A DNA stretch of 64,000 bases, from NCBI RefSeq assembly GCF_029428675.1, contig NZ_JAJNEL010000001.1:4774001-4838000 (forward strand). Reading direction: 5' to 3'. The notes under the pieces were generated by a model. The model searched no databases. It was not told the DNA's origin and was given only the letters and a program-made list of their open reading frames with translations. Made by a program: the position numbers and the translations under genes. This document shows, piece by piece, positions 51,201-59,078 of the stretch; within the stretch, counting starts at the first letter, position 1; each line of letters opens with the position of its first letter. Source of the DNA: Streptomyces sp. JH14. GTDB lineage: Bacteria > Actinomycetota > Actinomycetes > Streptomycetales > Streptomycetaceae.

Positions 51201-51760
51201 GCCCGCCCGCGCCCGCGGCCCGCCGCGGCACCCGGTTCCACGCCTGGGTGGAGTCCCGCTTCGAGGAGCTGCCGCTGCCCATGCTCGGCCCCGACGAGCT
51301 GCCCGGCGGCGACGAGAGCGACGCCGACATCGCGGACGAGCGTGACCTCGCCGCGCTCAAGGAGGCCTTCGAGCGCACCCCGTACGCCCACCGCACCCCC
51401 TACCGCGTCGAGACACCGTTCCGGATCACCCTCGCGGGCCGGGTGATCCGCGGCCGGATCGACGCCGTGTATCGCAACGAGGGCCCCGACGGGGACACGT
51501 ACGAGATCGTCGACTGGAAGACCACCCGCAACGTGCCCAGCAGCCGCGACGGCGCCCGGGGCTCCACCCCCGCAGCCGACCCGCTCCAGCTGGCCGTCTA
51601 CCGCCTCGCGTGGGCCGAGCTCCACGACGTCCCGCTCGACTCCGTCACCACCACATTCCTGTTCGTCCGCAGCGGAGAGGCCGTCCACCCCGCCGGTCTG
51701 CCGGGCCGGGCCGAGCTGGAAAGGCTTCTCCTGGACGAGCCACCCCCACCGGGCCGTTAG
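48218..51760 (+). CDS. adnB: AdnB-like helicase-nuclease subunit
   Basis: A 1180-aa partner of AdnA. UvrD-like motor: Walker A GAGSGKTT (about residue 40), LTFTNKAAGELAERV, LLDEYQDTS, QAIYGWRGAS, and VLTAHKSKGLEW (motif V-like). An acidic linker with repeated PYPDE units lies near residues 855-890, then PHVPA repeats. A C-terminal RecB nuclease has IVDWKTTRN (Asp1099, Lys1101) and QLAVYRL; no Fe-S cysteine set is seen here. The heterodimer resects double-strand breaks. The GTG at 48218 is preceded by TAGCCT exactly 7 nt upstream, suggesting a leaderless mRNA in addition to read-through from adnA. Confidence 0.88.
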   Translation: MSSRITDPEQLKELLGIPFTPEQTACITAPPAPQVIVAGAGSGKTTVMAARVVWLVGTGQVAPEQVLGLTFTNKAAGELAERVRKALVAAGVTDPDAIDPDNPPGEPSISTYHAFAGRLLTEHGLRIGLEPTTRLLADATRYQLAARVLREAPGPYPALTRSFPTLVSDLLTLDAELAEHLVRPEQLAEHDTELLRTLASARLTNAELRKIPETAEARRQLLALTRRYRDAKRSRDLLDFGDQIALSAELALTRPEVGAILRDAYRVVLLDEYQDTSVAQRLLLSALFGRGPDGTASGHAVTAVGDPCQAIYGWRGASVANLDDFPHHFPHADGAPATRYALSENRRSGGRLLHLANGLAEPLRAMHEGVEALRPAPGAERDGIVRCALLRTHTEEIEWLADSIAHLVRTGKAPGEIAVLCRTAGDFPQIQAALVARDIPVEVVGLSGLLHLPEVADLVAVCEVLQDPGANASLVRLLTGPRWRVGPRDLALLGRRARLLVHRATHADDDFDPDRRLAEAVEGIDPAEVISLADALDTFLESGGTEDDGLPFSTEARIRFARLAAELRDLRRSLADPLMDVLHRVLATTGLEVELSASPHALAARRRETLANFLDVAARFAAVDGEATLLAFLGFLRTAVQYEKGLDNALPGGENTVKVLTAHKSKGLEWDVVAVPGLVTGQFPSGQSRDAWTSQSKVLPHALRGDAATLPVVHSWDARGLGGFKAEMKEHQHTEELRLGYVTFTRPRTLLLGSGHWWGPSQKKPRGPSGFLQALYEHCAAGHGEIEAWADEPADGEENPALAEAAADHAWPLPLDDTALRRRRAAADTVMAHLEKLATGGSGAAPGAYPVAADDDAVPFPDEPYPLPDDPHTEGEPYPDEPYPDEAADWDSWTTDPPTAPAARLPVPHVPAQHAPDALVPHVPAARTPSRLTPEESRTLASWDRDLDALAGELRRARATVREVVVPASLSATQLLRLADDPDGFAQELARPMPRPPAPAARRGTRFHAWVESRFEELPLPMLGPDELPGGDESDADIADERDLAALKEAFERTPYAHRTPYRVETPFRITLAGRVIRGRIDAVYRNEGPDGDTYEIVDWKTTRNVPSSRDGARGSTPAADPLQLAVYRLAWAELHDVPLDSVTTTFLFVRSGEAVHPAGLPGRAELERLLLDEPPPPGR

Positions 51761-51770
51761 GCTCAAGACC

Positions 51771-53165
51771 ATGAGCGACACCCCGGACAGCGCCGTCCGT
51801 ACGTACACCGAGCAGCACCGCACAGCCTTCCTCGACGATCTCGCCGAGTGGCTGCGCATCCCCTCCGTGTCCGCCCAGCCGGAGCACGAAGAAGACGTAC
51901 GGCGCAGCGCCGAGTGGCTGTCCGCCAAGCTCAAGGAGACCGGTTTCCCGGTCACGGAGATCTGGGAGACCGCGGGTGCGCCCGCGGTGTTCGCCGAGTG
52001 GCCCTCGGACGACCCGGAGGCTCCGACCGTCCTGGTCTACGGGCACCACGACGTGCAGCCCGCCGCCCGGGAGGACGGCTGGGACACCGACCCGTTCGAA
52101 CCGGTGATCCGGGACGGGCGGATGTACGGGCGTGGCGCGGCCGACGATAAGGGCCAGGTGTTCTTCCACACCCTCGGTGTCCGGGCCCACCTCGCCACCA
52201 CCGGCCGCACCACCCCCGCCGTGCACCTCAAGCTCCTCGTCGAGGGCGAGGAGGAGTCCGGCTCCCCGCACTTCCGCGCGCTGGTCGAGCAGCAGGCCGC
52301 ACGCCTCGCCGCCGACGCCGTGATCGTCTCCGACACGGGCATGTGGGACGAGACGACCCCGACGGTCTGCACCGGCATGCGCGGCCTCGCCGAGTGCGAG
52401 ATCGAGCTGCACGGGCCCGGGCAGGACATCCACTCCGGATCGTTCGGCGGCGCCGTCCCCAACCCGGCCACCGCGGTGGCCCGGCTCGTCGCCGCGCTGC
52501 ACGACGCGGACGGACGGGTCGCGATCCCCGGCTTCTACGACGGCGTGACGGAACTCACCGACACCGAGCGCGCCCTCTTCGCCGAGCTCCCCTTCGACGA
52601 GGCCACCTGGCTGCGCGCCGCCAAGTCGCAGGCGACGACGGGCGAGGCCGGCTACTCCACCCTGGAGCGCATCTGGGCCCGCCCCACCGCCGAGGTCAAC
52701 GGCATCGGCGGCGGCTACCAGGGCGCCGGGAGCAAGACCATCATCCCGTCCTCCGCCCTCGTGAAGCTCAGCTTCCGGCTGGTCGCGGGCCAGGACCCCG
52801 ACCGGGTCCAACAGGCCGTCCGGGCCTGGGCCGAGGCGCAGTTCCCGGCCGGTGTCCGCCATCGGATCACCTTCGCCCCGGCCACCCGCCCCTGTCTGAC
52901 CCCGCTGGACCACCCCGCGCTGCAGGCCGTGGCCCGCGCCATGGGGCGGGCCTTCGGACAGAAGATCCTCTTCACCCGCGAAGGCGGCTCGGGACCCGCC
53001 GCCGACCTCCAGGACGTGCTCGGCGCGCCCGTCCTCTTCCTGGGCATCTCCGTACCGTCCGACGGCTGGCACGCCCCCAACGAGAAGGTCGAACTCGACC
53101 TTCTGCTCAAGGGCGTGGAGACGGCCGCCCACCTCTGGGGCGAACTGTCCGCCGCACTCCGCTGA
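51771..53165 (+). CDS. M20 family dipeptidase
   Basis: A 464-aa metallopeptidase of the M20/CNDP type. VYGHHDVQPA near residue 90 gives the first metal His and Asp, GRGAADDKGQVFFH the bridging Asp, LVEGEEESGSPHF the catalytic Glu pair, and SDTGMW a further ligand. LFLGISVPSDGWHAPNEKV near the end supplies the last His. It probably hydrolyses dipeptides in the cytosol. The start codon lies 10 nt after the adnB stop, and TAGGCT, which contains the adnB stop codon, is exactly 7 nt before the ATG; this suggests its own leaderless promoter. Confidence 0.93.
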   Translation: MSDTPDSAVRTYTEQHRTAFLDDLAEWLRIPSVSAQPEHEEDVRRSAEWLSAKLKETGFPVTEIWETAGAPAVFAEWPSDDPEAPTVLVYGHHDVQPAAREDGWDTDPFEPVIRDGRMYGRGAADDKGQVFFHTLGVRAHLATTGRTTPAVHLKLLVEGEEESGSPHFRALVEQQAARLAADAVIVSDTGMWDETTPTVCTGMRGLAECEIELHGPGQDIHSGSFGGAVPNPATAVARLVAALHDADGRVAIPGFYDGVTELTDTERALFAELPFDEATWLRAAKSQATTGEAGYSTLERIWARPTAEVNGIGGGYQGAGSKTIIPSSALVKLSFRLVAGQDPDRVQQAVRAWAEAQFPAGVRHRITFAPATRPCLTPLDHPALQAVARAMGRAFGQKILFTREGGSGPAADLQDVLGAPVLFLGISVPSDGWHAPNEKVELDLLLKGVETAAHLWGELSAALR

Positions 53166-53209
53166 ATCCTCTGAACGCCCGATCCATCCCGGGGGAGTAG
53201 GAAGCACCT

Positions 53210-54200
<991 letters not shown>

Positions 54201-54286
54201 GGTCTGCGGGCCGGCGGTGCCGGGGGGCCGCTCGCCCCCGGGAAACGACTCAGGGCCACTGATCCGGCCCCGGGACGTGACGTGAC

Positions 54287-54545
54287 GTCGATGGTCCGGT
54301 AGGCGACGTCCTGCCGGCCGCAGTCTGCGGGCCGCGCTTCATCGCGGGCGCGGACATCGGACCGGGCGCCATGGTGATCGACGCCGGCTGCGACGAGGGC
54401 GACCTCGGCGATGTCGACTTCGCCACAGCCGGCCGAGCGGGCCCGTCTGATCACCCCGGTCCCCGGCGGCGTCGGGCCGGTGACCTTCGCGGTCGTCCTC
54501 GGGCGGGCGGTCACGGCTGCGGCCCGGCAGCCCGGCGCCGCAGCG
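54287..54545 (+). pseudogene. folD (methylene-THF dehydrogenase/cyclohydrolase) C-terminal remnant
   Basis: Two adjacent plus-strand frames resemble the C-terminal part of FolD. The first (from about 54287) reads ...PAAVCGPRFIAGADIGPGAMVIDAG...DVDFATAG in pieces, matching the AAVGRPRFI/GAVVIDVG/GDVDF region. Between 54425 and 54447 the frame shifts, and the second frame reads LITPVPGGVGPVT, the hallmark FolD motif, followed by a plausible C-terminal helix. No start codon or N-terminal catalytic part is visible. It is therefore a decayed fragment. The rest of 54200-54640 holds nothing else that I can support. Confidence 0.65.
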
Positions 54546-54643
54546 CCCCGACCTGAGGCCCGGGCTTCCGGGAACACGAACGCCCACTGCCTTCCGGACC
54601 AGCCGGAAGGCAGCGGGCGAGCGCGCCCTGCGCAGGCGTGCGG

Positions 54644-54886
54644 TCAGACGCCGACCTTCAGCTTGACCTGGGCCAGGGAGGGGTTCGTCAGCGTCGAACC
54701 GTCGGCGAAGAGAACGGTGGGAACGGTCTGGTTGCCCCCGTTGGCCTTCTCGACAAAGGCCGCGGACTCCGGGTCCTGCTCGATGTTGATCTCGTTGTAC
54801 GCGATGCCCTCGCGGTCCATCTGGCCCTTGAGCCGACGGCAGTAGCCGCACCACGTGGTGCTGTACATCGTCACAGTGCCCGGCAT
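54644..54886 (-). CDS. Mycoredoxin (glutaredoxin-like)
   Basis: An 80-aa thioredoxin-fold protein with the active site CGYC (Cys13, Cys16) in STTWCGYCRRLK and the cis-Pro region QTVPTVLF. In actinobacteria such proteins are mycoredoxins, which reduce mycothiol mixed disulfides. The ATG at 54886 has AGGAGAG 7 nt upstream; a longer frame to 55000 is rejected because it would include the promoter. A Sigma-R-type promoter lies upstream (55004-54978). It is encoded between NudC and UvrD2, as is Mrx1 in M. tuberculosis. Confidence 0.93.
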   Translation of the reverse strand: MPGTVTMYSTTWCGYCRRLKGQMDREGIAYNEINIEQDPESAAFVEKANGGNQTVPTVLFADGSTLTNPSLAQVKLKVGV

Positions 54887-54977
54887 GTCTTCGCTCTCCT
54901 CTGTCTTGTTCGTCTCGTTACGTCGCGTCGTCACATCTCGCGGAAAAGCTGGAAAGGTGAGTCCTCGCTGGGAGTGG

Positions 54978-55004
54978 AACGTACGTGACCCGGTTGCCAT
55001 TCCC
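54978..55004 (-). promoter_or_regulatory. Sigma-R-type promoter of the mycoredoxin gene
   Basis: On the minus strand GGGAAT (55004-54999), exactly 18 nt, then GTT (54980-54978). The predicted start is near 54971, leaving about 85 nt of leader before the ATG. Confidence 0.75.
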
Positions 55005-55090
55005 GCGGTGGCCCCGCATTAGTACGACGGATACCGCTCCCCTGTGGACAACTTCCGCGTCCGCCTCTCCCGACCTGGCAGCATGGCGGG

Positions 55091-57292
55091 GTGACATCAG
55101 CAACGCATTCCTCTTTCTTCCCCCAGGTCCCCGAGACGGCGGACGCCGTGCTCGACGGGCTGGATCCCGAGCAGCGCGAGGTCGCCCTGGCCCTGCACGG
55201 CCCGGTGTGCGTGCTGGCCGGAGCCGGTACGGGAAAGACGCGCGCGATCACGCACCGCATCGCGTACGGGGTGCGCGCGGGGATACTTCAGCCGACGAGT
55301 GTGCTGGCCGTCACGTTCACCAACAGGGCCGCGGGCGAGATGCGGGGGAGGCTGCGCCAGCTCGGCGCGGCCGGGGTGCAGGCGCGGACATTCCATTCCG
55401 CCGCCCTGCGCCAGCTCCAGTACTTCTGGCCGAAAGCGGTCGGTGGTGATCTGCCGCGGCTGGTGGAGCGCAAGGTCCAACTGGTGGCCGAGGCCGCGGC
55501 CCGCTGCCGCATCCGGCTCGACCGCAACGAGCTGCGGGACGTCACCAGCGAGATCGAGTGGGCCAAGGTCACCCAGACCGTGCCCGCCGACTATCCGGCC
55601 GTGGTCGCCAAGACCCAGCGGGACGCCCCACGCGATCCGGCCGAGATCTCCCAGGTCTACGCGATGTACGAGCAGCTGAAGCGCGACCGCTCGGTGATCG
55701 ACTTCGAGGATGTGCTGCTGCTCACCGTGGCGATCCTCCAGGACCGCCACGACATCGCCGACCACGTCCGCCGCCAGTACCAGCACTTCGTGGTCGACGA
55801 GTACCAGGACGTCAGCCCGCTCCAGCAGCGCCTCCTCGACCTCTGGCTCGGCGACCGGGACAGCCTGTGCGTCGTCGGGGACGCCAGCCAGACCATCTAC
55901 TCGTTCACCGGGGCCACCCCCGACCACCTGCTGAACTTCCGCGCCCGCTACCCGAACGCGACCGTGGTCAAGCTGGTCCGGGACTACCGCTCCACGCCCC
56001 AGGTCGTCCATCTCGCCAACGGCCTGCTCGGCCAGGCCCGCGGCCGGGCCGCCGAGCACCGACTCGAGCTGGTCTCGCAGCGCGAGCAGGGCCCCGAGCC
56101 GGGCTACACGGAGTACGCGGACGAGCCCGCCGAGGCCGAGGGCACCGCCCGCAGGATCCGTGAGCTGATCGCCGGGGGTGTGCCGGCCGGTGAGATCGCC
56201 GTGCTCTACCGGGTCAACTCGCAGTCGGAGGTCTATGAGCAGGCCCTCGCCGACGCGGGCGTGCCGTACCAGCTGAGGGGCGCGGAGCGCTTCTTCGAGC
56301 GGGCCGAGGTGCGGGAGGCGGGCGTCGCCCTGCGCGGTGCGGCCCGCGCCGGGGGCAACGACTCCTTGCTCGACGACGCGGAGGGGCTGCCCTCGCAGGT
56401 GCGGGCGGTGCTCTCCACCAAGGGGTGGACCACGGAGCCGCCCGCGGGGTCCGGAGTGGTGCGCGACCGCTGGGAGTCCCTGGCCGCCCTGGTCCGGCTG
56501 GCCGAGGACTTCGAACAGGCCAGGCCGGGAGCGACGCTCTCCGACCTGGTGGCGGAGCTGGACGAGCGGGCCGCTGCCCAGCACGCCCCGACGGTCCAGG
56601 GAGTCACGCTGGCCTCGCTCCACTCCGCGAAGGGGCTGGAATGGGACGCCGTGTTCCTGGTCGGGCTGACCGAGGGCATGATGCCGATCACCTACGCCAG
56701 GACCGACGAGCAGATCGAGGAGGAGCGTCGGCTGCTCTACGTCGGCGTCACCCGGGCGCGCCTGCATCTGTCGCTGTCCTGGTCCCTGTCCCGGTCTCCT
56801 GGCAGCCGCGGCGGACGGCGCCCGAGCCGCTTCCTGAACGGGCTGCGACCCGGGTCGGCGGCGCTCGGCGGGCGCGGTGCGGCCCGCGGCGGGGGAGTCG
56901 GCGGGGGCGGTGTCGAACGGCCCGCGGTGGTCAGGCGCGGGCGCCGTGGCCCTGCCCTGTGCCGGGTCTGCGGCAAGACCCTCACCGACGCGGGCGAGAT
57001 GAAGCTGATGCGCTGTGAGGACTGTCCCTCGGACATGGACGAGGCGCTGTACGAGCGGCTGCGCGACTGGCGCGCGGTCCGCGCCAAGGAAATCGGCCAG
57101 CCCGCCTACTGCGTGTTCACCGACAAGACGCTGATGGCGATCGCGGAGGCGGTCCCGCGAAGCGACGGCGAACTGGCGGGAATCGCCGGGGTCGGTGTCC
57201 GGAAGCTGGACCGGTTCGGCGCCGCCGTACTGGCCATCTGTGCAGGTGAGGACCCGGACGAGGAGAGCGGGGAGGACGACGGGGAGGTGTGA
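55091..57292 (+). CDS. uvrD2: UvrD2-type DNA helicase with tetracysteine and HRDC domains
   Basis: A 733-aa superfamily 1 helicase. Walker A is GAGTGKTR (about residue 46), motif Ia TFTNRAAGEMR, motif II VVDEYQDVS, motif III QTIYSFTGAT, and motif V VTLASLHSAKGLEWD. The motor is followed by a Gly/Arg linker, a tetracysteine module (C624, C627, C642, C645) and a C-terminal HRDC domain (about 655-720). This combination defines actinobacterial UvrD2. The GTG start has no clear ribosome-binding site. The divergent mycoredoxin promoter lies in the same 200-bp gap. Confidence 0.93.
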   Translation: MTSATHSSFFPQVPETADAVLDGLDPEQREVALALHGPVCVLAGAGTGKTRAITHRIAYGVRAGILQPTSVLAVTFTNRAAGEMRGRLRQLGAAGVQARTFHSAALRQLQYFWPKAVGGDLPRLVERKVQLVAEAAARCRIRLDRNELRDVTSEIEWAKVTQTVPADYPAVVAKTQRDAPRDPAEISQVYAMYEQLKRDRSVIDFEDVLLLTVAILQDRHDIADHVRRQYQHFVVDEYQDVSPLQQRLLDLWLGDRDSLCVVGDASQTIYSFTGATPDHLLNFRARYPNATVVKLVRDYRSTPQVVHLANGLLGQARGRAAEHRLELVSQREQGPEPGYTEYADEPAEAEGTARRIRELIAGGVPAGEIAVLYRVNSQSEVYEQALADAGVPYQLRGAERFFERAEVREAGVALRGAARAGGNDSLLDDAEGLPSQVRAVLSTKGWTTEPPAGSGVVRDRWESLAALVRLAEDFEQARPGATLSDLVAELDERAAAQHAPTVQGVTLASLHSAKGLEWDAVFLVGLTEGMMPITYARTDEQIEEERRLLYVGVTRARLHLSLSWSLSRSPGSRGGRRPSRFLNGLRPGSAALGGRGAARGGGVGGGGVERPAVVRRGRRGPALCRVCGKTLTDAGEMKLMRCEDCPSDMDEALYERLRDWRAVRAKEIGQPAYCVFTDKTLMAIAEAVPRSDGELAGIAGVGVRKLDRFGAAVLAICAGEDPDEESGEDDGEV

Positions 57293-57304
57293 GCAAAACT
57301 CGTC

Positions 57305-57345
57305 GAAAAAATAGTTTGCGCCCGCACCAGTCATCACCATAGGTT
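57305..57345 (+). promoter_or_regulatory. WblC/WhiB7-type promoter of the wblC leader
   Basis: GAAAAAATAG (57305-57314) lies directly upstream of a -35 TTGCGC (57316-57321); after 18 nt comes TAGGTT (57340-57345). An AT-rich element next to the -35 box is the known mark of promoters activated by WhiB7 with the primary sigma factor, consistent with autoactivation. Confidence 0.65.
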
Positions 57346-57457
57346 CTTAACCACGGGAACAGCGACTTCTCTGAAGCCCTGACCCCGTGCTGTACTTATC
57401 CGAATACGCAGGACCGGCACGGCCGGTCCACCGAGACGCCGAGAGGAGGCGATTGTC

Positions 57458-57796
57458 GTGATCAGCATCATCAAGACCAACAAAATGACCGATCTCTCGG
57501 TCGTCTCCGCCTGCTCGCTCGGCCTCGCCTGCTCTTCGGAATCTTCGCTGCTTGGCACCGGTCTGTCCGGCATTTCCGCCGTCAGCCCGCTGTCCCTGGC
57601 GAGCCTTCCCGTGCGGGAGCGCAATGAGCGACCGACCCAGGCACCGACGGCAGCAGTAGCGAAGGGACAGGCCAAGGCGGCCTATGCCTTTGCGGCGGTC
57701 GGTGCCGGAGCCGGAGCCGGAGCCGAGCAGCAGACGACGCACCACCACACGATGTGGGCCTTCCGTGGGCCTGAACCCTGGAGCGATCCAGCCTGA
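57458..57796 (+). CDS. Upstream ORF (112 aa) in the wblC leader
   Basis: A frame with a strong GAGAGGAGGCG ribosome-binding site and GTG start, high third-position GC and a stop inside a hairpin. The peptide begins ISIIKTNKMTDLSVVS and is rich in Ser, Leu and Ala. The last codons (MWAFRGPEPW) overlap the antiterminator segment at 57762-57771. The likely role is to place a ribosome over that segment so that antibiotic stalling changes the RNA fold. The peptide itself has no recognisable domain. Confidence 0.7.
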   Translation: MISIIKTNKMTDLSVVSACSLGLACSSESSLLGTGLSGISAVSPLSLASLPVRERNERPTQAPTAAVAKGQAKAAYAFAAVGAGAGAGAEQQTTHHHTMWAFRGPEPWSDPA

Positions 57797-57862
57797 TGGA
57801 CCATCAGGCCGGCGCCTTCAGGGCCGCGGAACCCCACTCGGGATCCGCGGCCCTTTTGTTTT
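57762..57862 (+). terminator. Attenuator: antiterminator segment and rho-independent terminator upstream of wblC
   Basis: The terminator has arms GGGCCGCGGA (57821-57830) and TCCGCGGCCC (57844-57853), followed by TTTTGTTTT. Inside the loop CCC/GGG can extend the stem. The upstream segment TCCGTGGGCC (57762-57771) resembles the right arm and can pair with the left arm through 9 of 10 positions, which would prevent termination. This is the standard layout of a ribosome-controlled attenuator. Confidence 0.8.
57792..57808 (+). promoter_or_regulatory. Short hairpin spanning the uORF stop codon
   Basis: CCTGATGG and CCATCAGG are exact complements around one base; in RNA the tip would open. The uORF stop (57794-57796) is inside the left arm, so terminating ribosomes would hold this hairpin open. 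Confidence 0.5.
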
Positions 57863-57968
57863 GTCCCAACGGACGACACAGCGAGAAGGCGCCTCGGGAC
57901 AAGCAGTACCCGGTACCAGCAGCCACCCGGCCGACCGGCCGGAACGACCAGACGAGGACACCACCACC

Positions 57969-58337
57969 GTGCAACTCGAAGCGCACGCCCCGTCCGTACC
58001 GCCTTCCGAAACGATCCCCCCGCCCGGCCTCACGGAGGACTCCACCTTGATCCCCCTCACTGCGCTCACCGCGCTCGACGACGCCATCGAGAACCTCGGC
58101 GTGCCCGTCCCCTGCCGCTCCTACGACCCGGAGGTCTTCTTCGCCGAGTCGCCGGCCGATGTCGAGTACGCCAAGTCCCTCTGCCGCACCTGTCCGCTCG
58201 TCGAGGCCTGCCTCGCCGGCGCCAAGGAGCGCCGCGAGCCGTGGGGTGTCTGGGGTGGCGAGCTCTTCATCCAGGGCGTCGTCGTCGCTCGCAAGCGGCC
58301 GCGTGGCCGTCCGCGCAAGAACCCGGTCGCGGCGTGA
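57969..58337 (+). CDS. wblC: WhiB-family regulator WblC (WhiB7)
   Basis: A 122-aa Fe-S transcription factor that activates intrinsic antibiotic-resistance genes. The four cluster cysteines are C49, C72, C75 and C81 (CRTCPLVEAC). The GVWGG turn is at residues 93-97 and binds the sigma factor. An AT-hook RGRPRK at 112-117 is the mark that separates WhiB7/WblC from other Wbl proteins. The GTG start has GAGG 11 nt upstream. The transcript leader is about 600 nt and includes the uORF and attenuator listed separately. Confidence 0.96.
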   Translation: MQLEAHAPSVPPSETIPPPGLTEDSTLIPLTALTALDDAIENLGVPVPCRSYDPEVFFAESPADVEYAKSLCRTCPLVEACLAGAKERREPWGVWGGELFIQGVVVARKRPRGRPRKNPVAA

Positions 58338-58429
58338 CCGCCGGCCTGGGGGTCACGGCCCCCAAACCCATGAAGCGCATCGGAACCATCGACCGTCCCC
58401 GAACCCACGACCCCCGGAATCAGGCACCA

Positions 58430-58693
58430 ATGTCCGTCCCCACACATGAGCCCATCGGCTCCGCAACACCGAACGCCACGACCATCGGCGCGAACGACTC
58501 GCGTCAGAACAGGACCCGCGAAATGCAACTCATCCCAGAAGCCCTGGCTCGTGCGCATATGCACGACCGCCTGAGGGAAGCCGACGTCGAACGCCGGGCC
58601 GTACGCCTGGTCTCGGCCCGGCGGATGCAGCGCCGTGCGGAGCGCGCTTCGATGCGCGCCCGCCGTGCGCTGGCCATGGCGGTCATGCTCTAG
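58430..58693 (+). CDS. Small Arg/Ala-rich hypothetical protein downstream of wblC
   Basis: At most 87 aa. The conserved-looking part is the C-terminal 56 residues (MQLIPEALARAHMHDRLREAD then RARRALAMAV), a single basic amphipathic helix. The start is uncertain: ATG 58430 gives 87 aa, ATG 58523 (with AGGA upstream) gives 56 aa. Third-position GC remains high back to about 58430, which favours the longer form. It may bind nucleic acid or the ribosome; I do not recognise it. Confidence 0.55.
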   Translation: MSVPTHEPIGSATPNATTIGANDSRQNRTREMQLIPEALARAHMHDRLREADVERRAVRLVSARRMQRRAERASMRARRALAMAVML

Positions 58694-58760
58694 TCAGGCT
58701 CCACCAGCGCAGCACCCGCTGCCGGGCACCGCTCTGCCCGACGGCAAGTCAGTACCCCTT

Positions 58761-58795
58761 CCGCGGGGCCGGTCCGAACGGGGCCGGCCCCGCGG
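58761..58795 (+). terminator. Terminator after the wblC unit, 12-bp perfect stem
   Basis: CCGCGGGGCCGG (58761-58772) and CCGGCCCCGCGG (58784-58795) with an 11-nt loop. Confidence 0.7.
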
Positions 58796-58844
58796 TCGTG
58801 CTGTGTGGTGCCGTGCCGTGCGGTGGGGACGGAGTTATCGTCAC

Positions 58845-59051
58845 GTGGTGGACGAGGAGACTCATCACCCCGCACAGCCGGGCGTCGGTGCCGTGGTGTG
58901 TTCCCGGTGCGGCGCCGCCGCCGACAGCGACTACGCGCCGCCGACCTGGGTCTGCTCCGTGGAGAACGGCAGACGCCAGTACTTCTGCGACGACTGCGCC
59001 CGGCTCCATATCCGGGCGATCGAGGGCCGCCTCGACTCGGTCTGGTGGTGA
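58845..59051 (+). CDS. Small zinc-ribbon-like hypothetical protein
   Basis: A 68-aa protein with two Cys pairs (CSRCG near residue 18 and CDDC near 50) plus a Cys between (WVCSVENG), fitting a small zinc-binding module. It ends LDSVWW. Function unknown. GTG codons at 58845 and 58848 are both possible starts; GGAG lies at 58831-58834. It converges with the ABC1 kinase gene. Confidence 0.72.
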   Translation: MVDEETHHPAQPGVGAVVCSRCGAAADSDYAPPTWVCSVENGRRQYFCDDCARLHIRAIEGRLDSVWW

Positions 59052-59069
59052 CGGGCCCGGCCGGGCCCG
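59052..59069. terminator. 18-bp palindrome between convergent genes
   Basis: CGGGCCCGG and CCGGGCCCG meet without a spacer directly after the small zinc protein gene and just before the ABC1 kinase stop. It can form a short GC hairpin. Confidence 0.4.
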
Positions 59070-59078
59070 GACCCGCGC

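Noticed and set aside
48224..51955. 1243-aa minus-strand frame opposite adnB
   Set aside because: It is antisense to a gene with intact helicase and nuclease motifs and shows no motif of its own.
54339..54854. 171-aa minus-strand frame over the mycoredoxin gene and folD remnant
   Set aside because: It reads the mycoredoxin gene in the wrong frame; the real signals are the 80-aa protein and the plus-strand FolD fragment.
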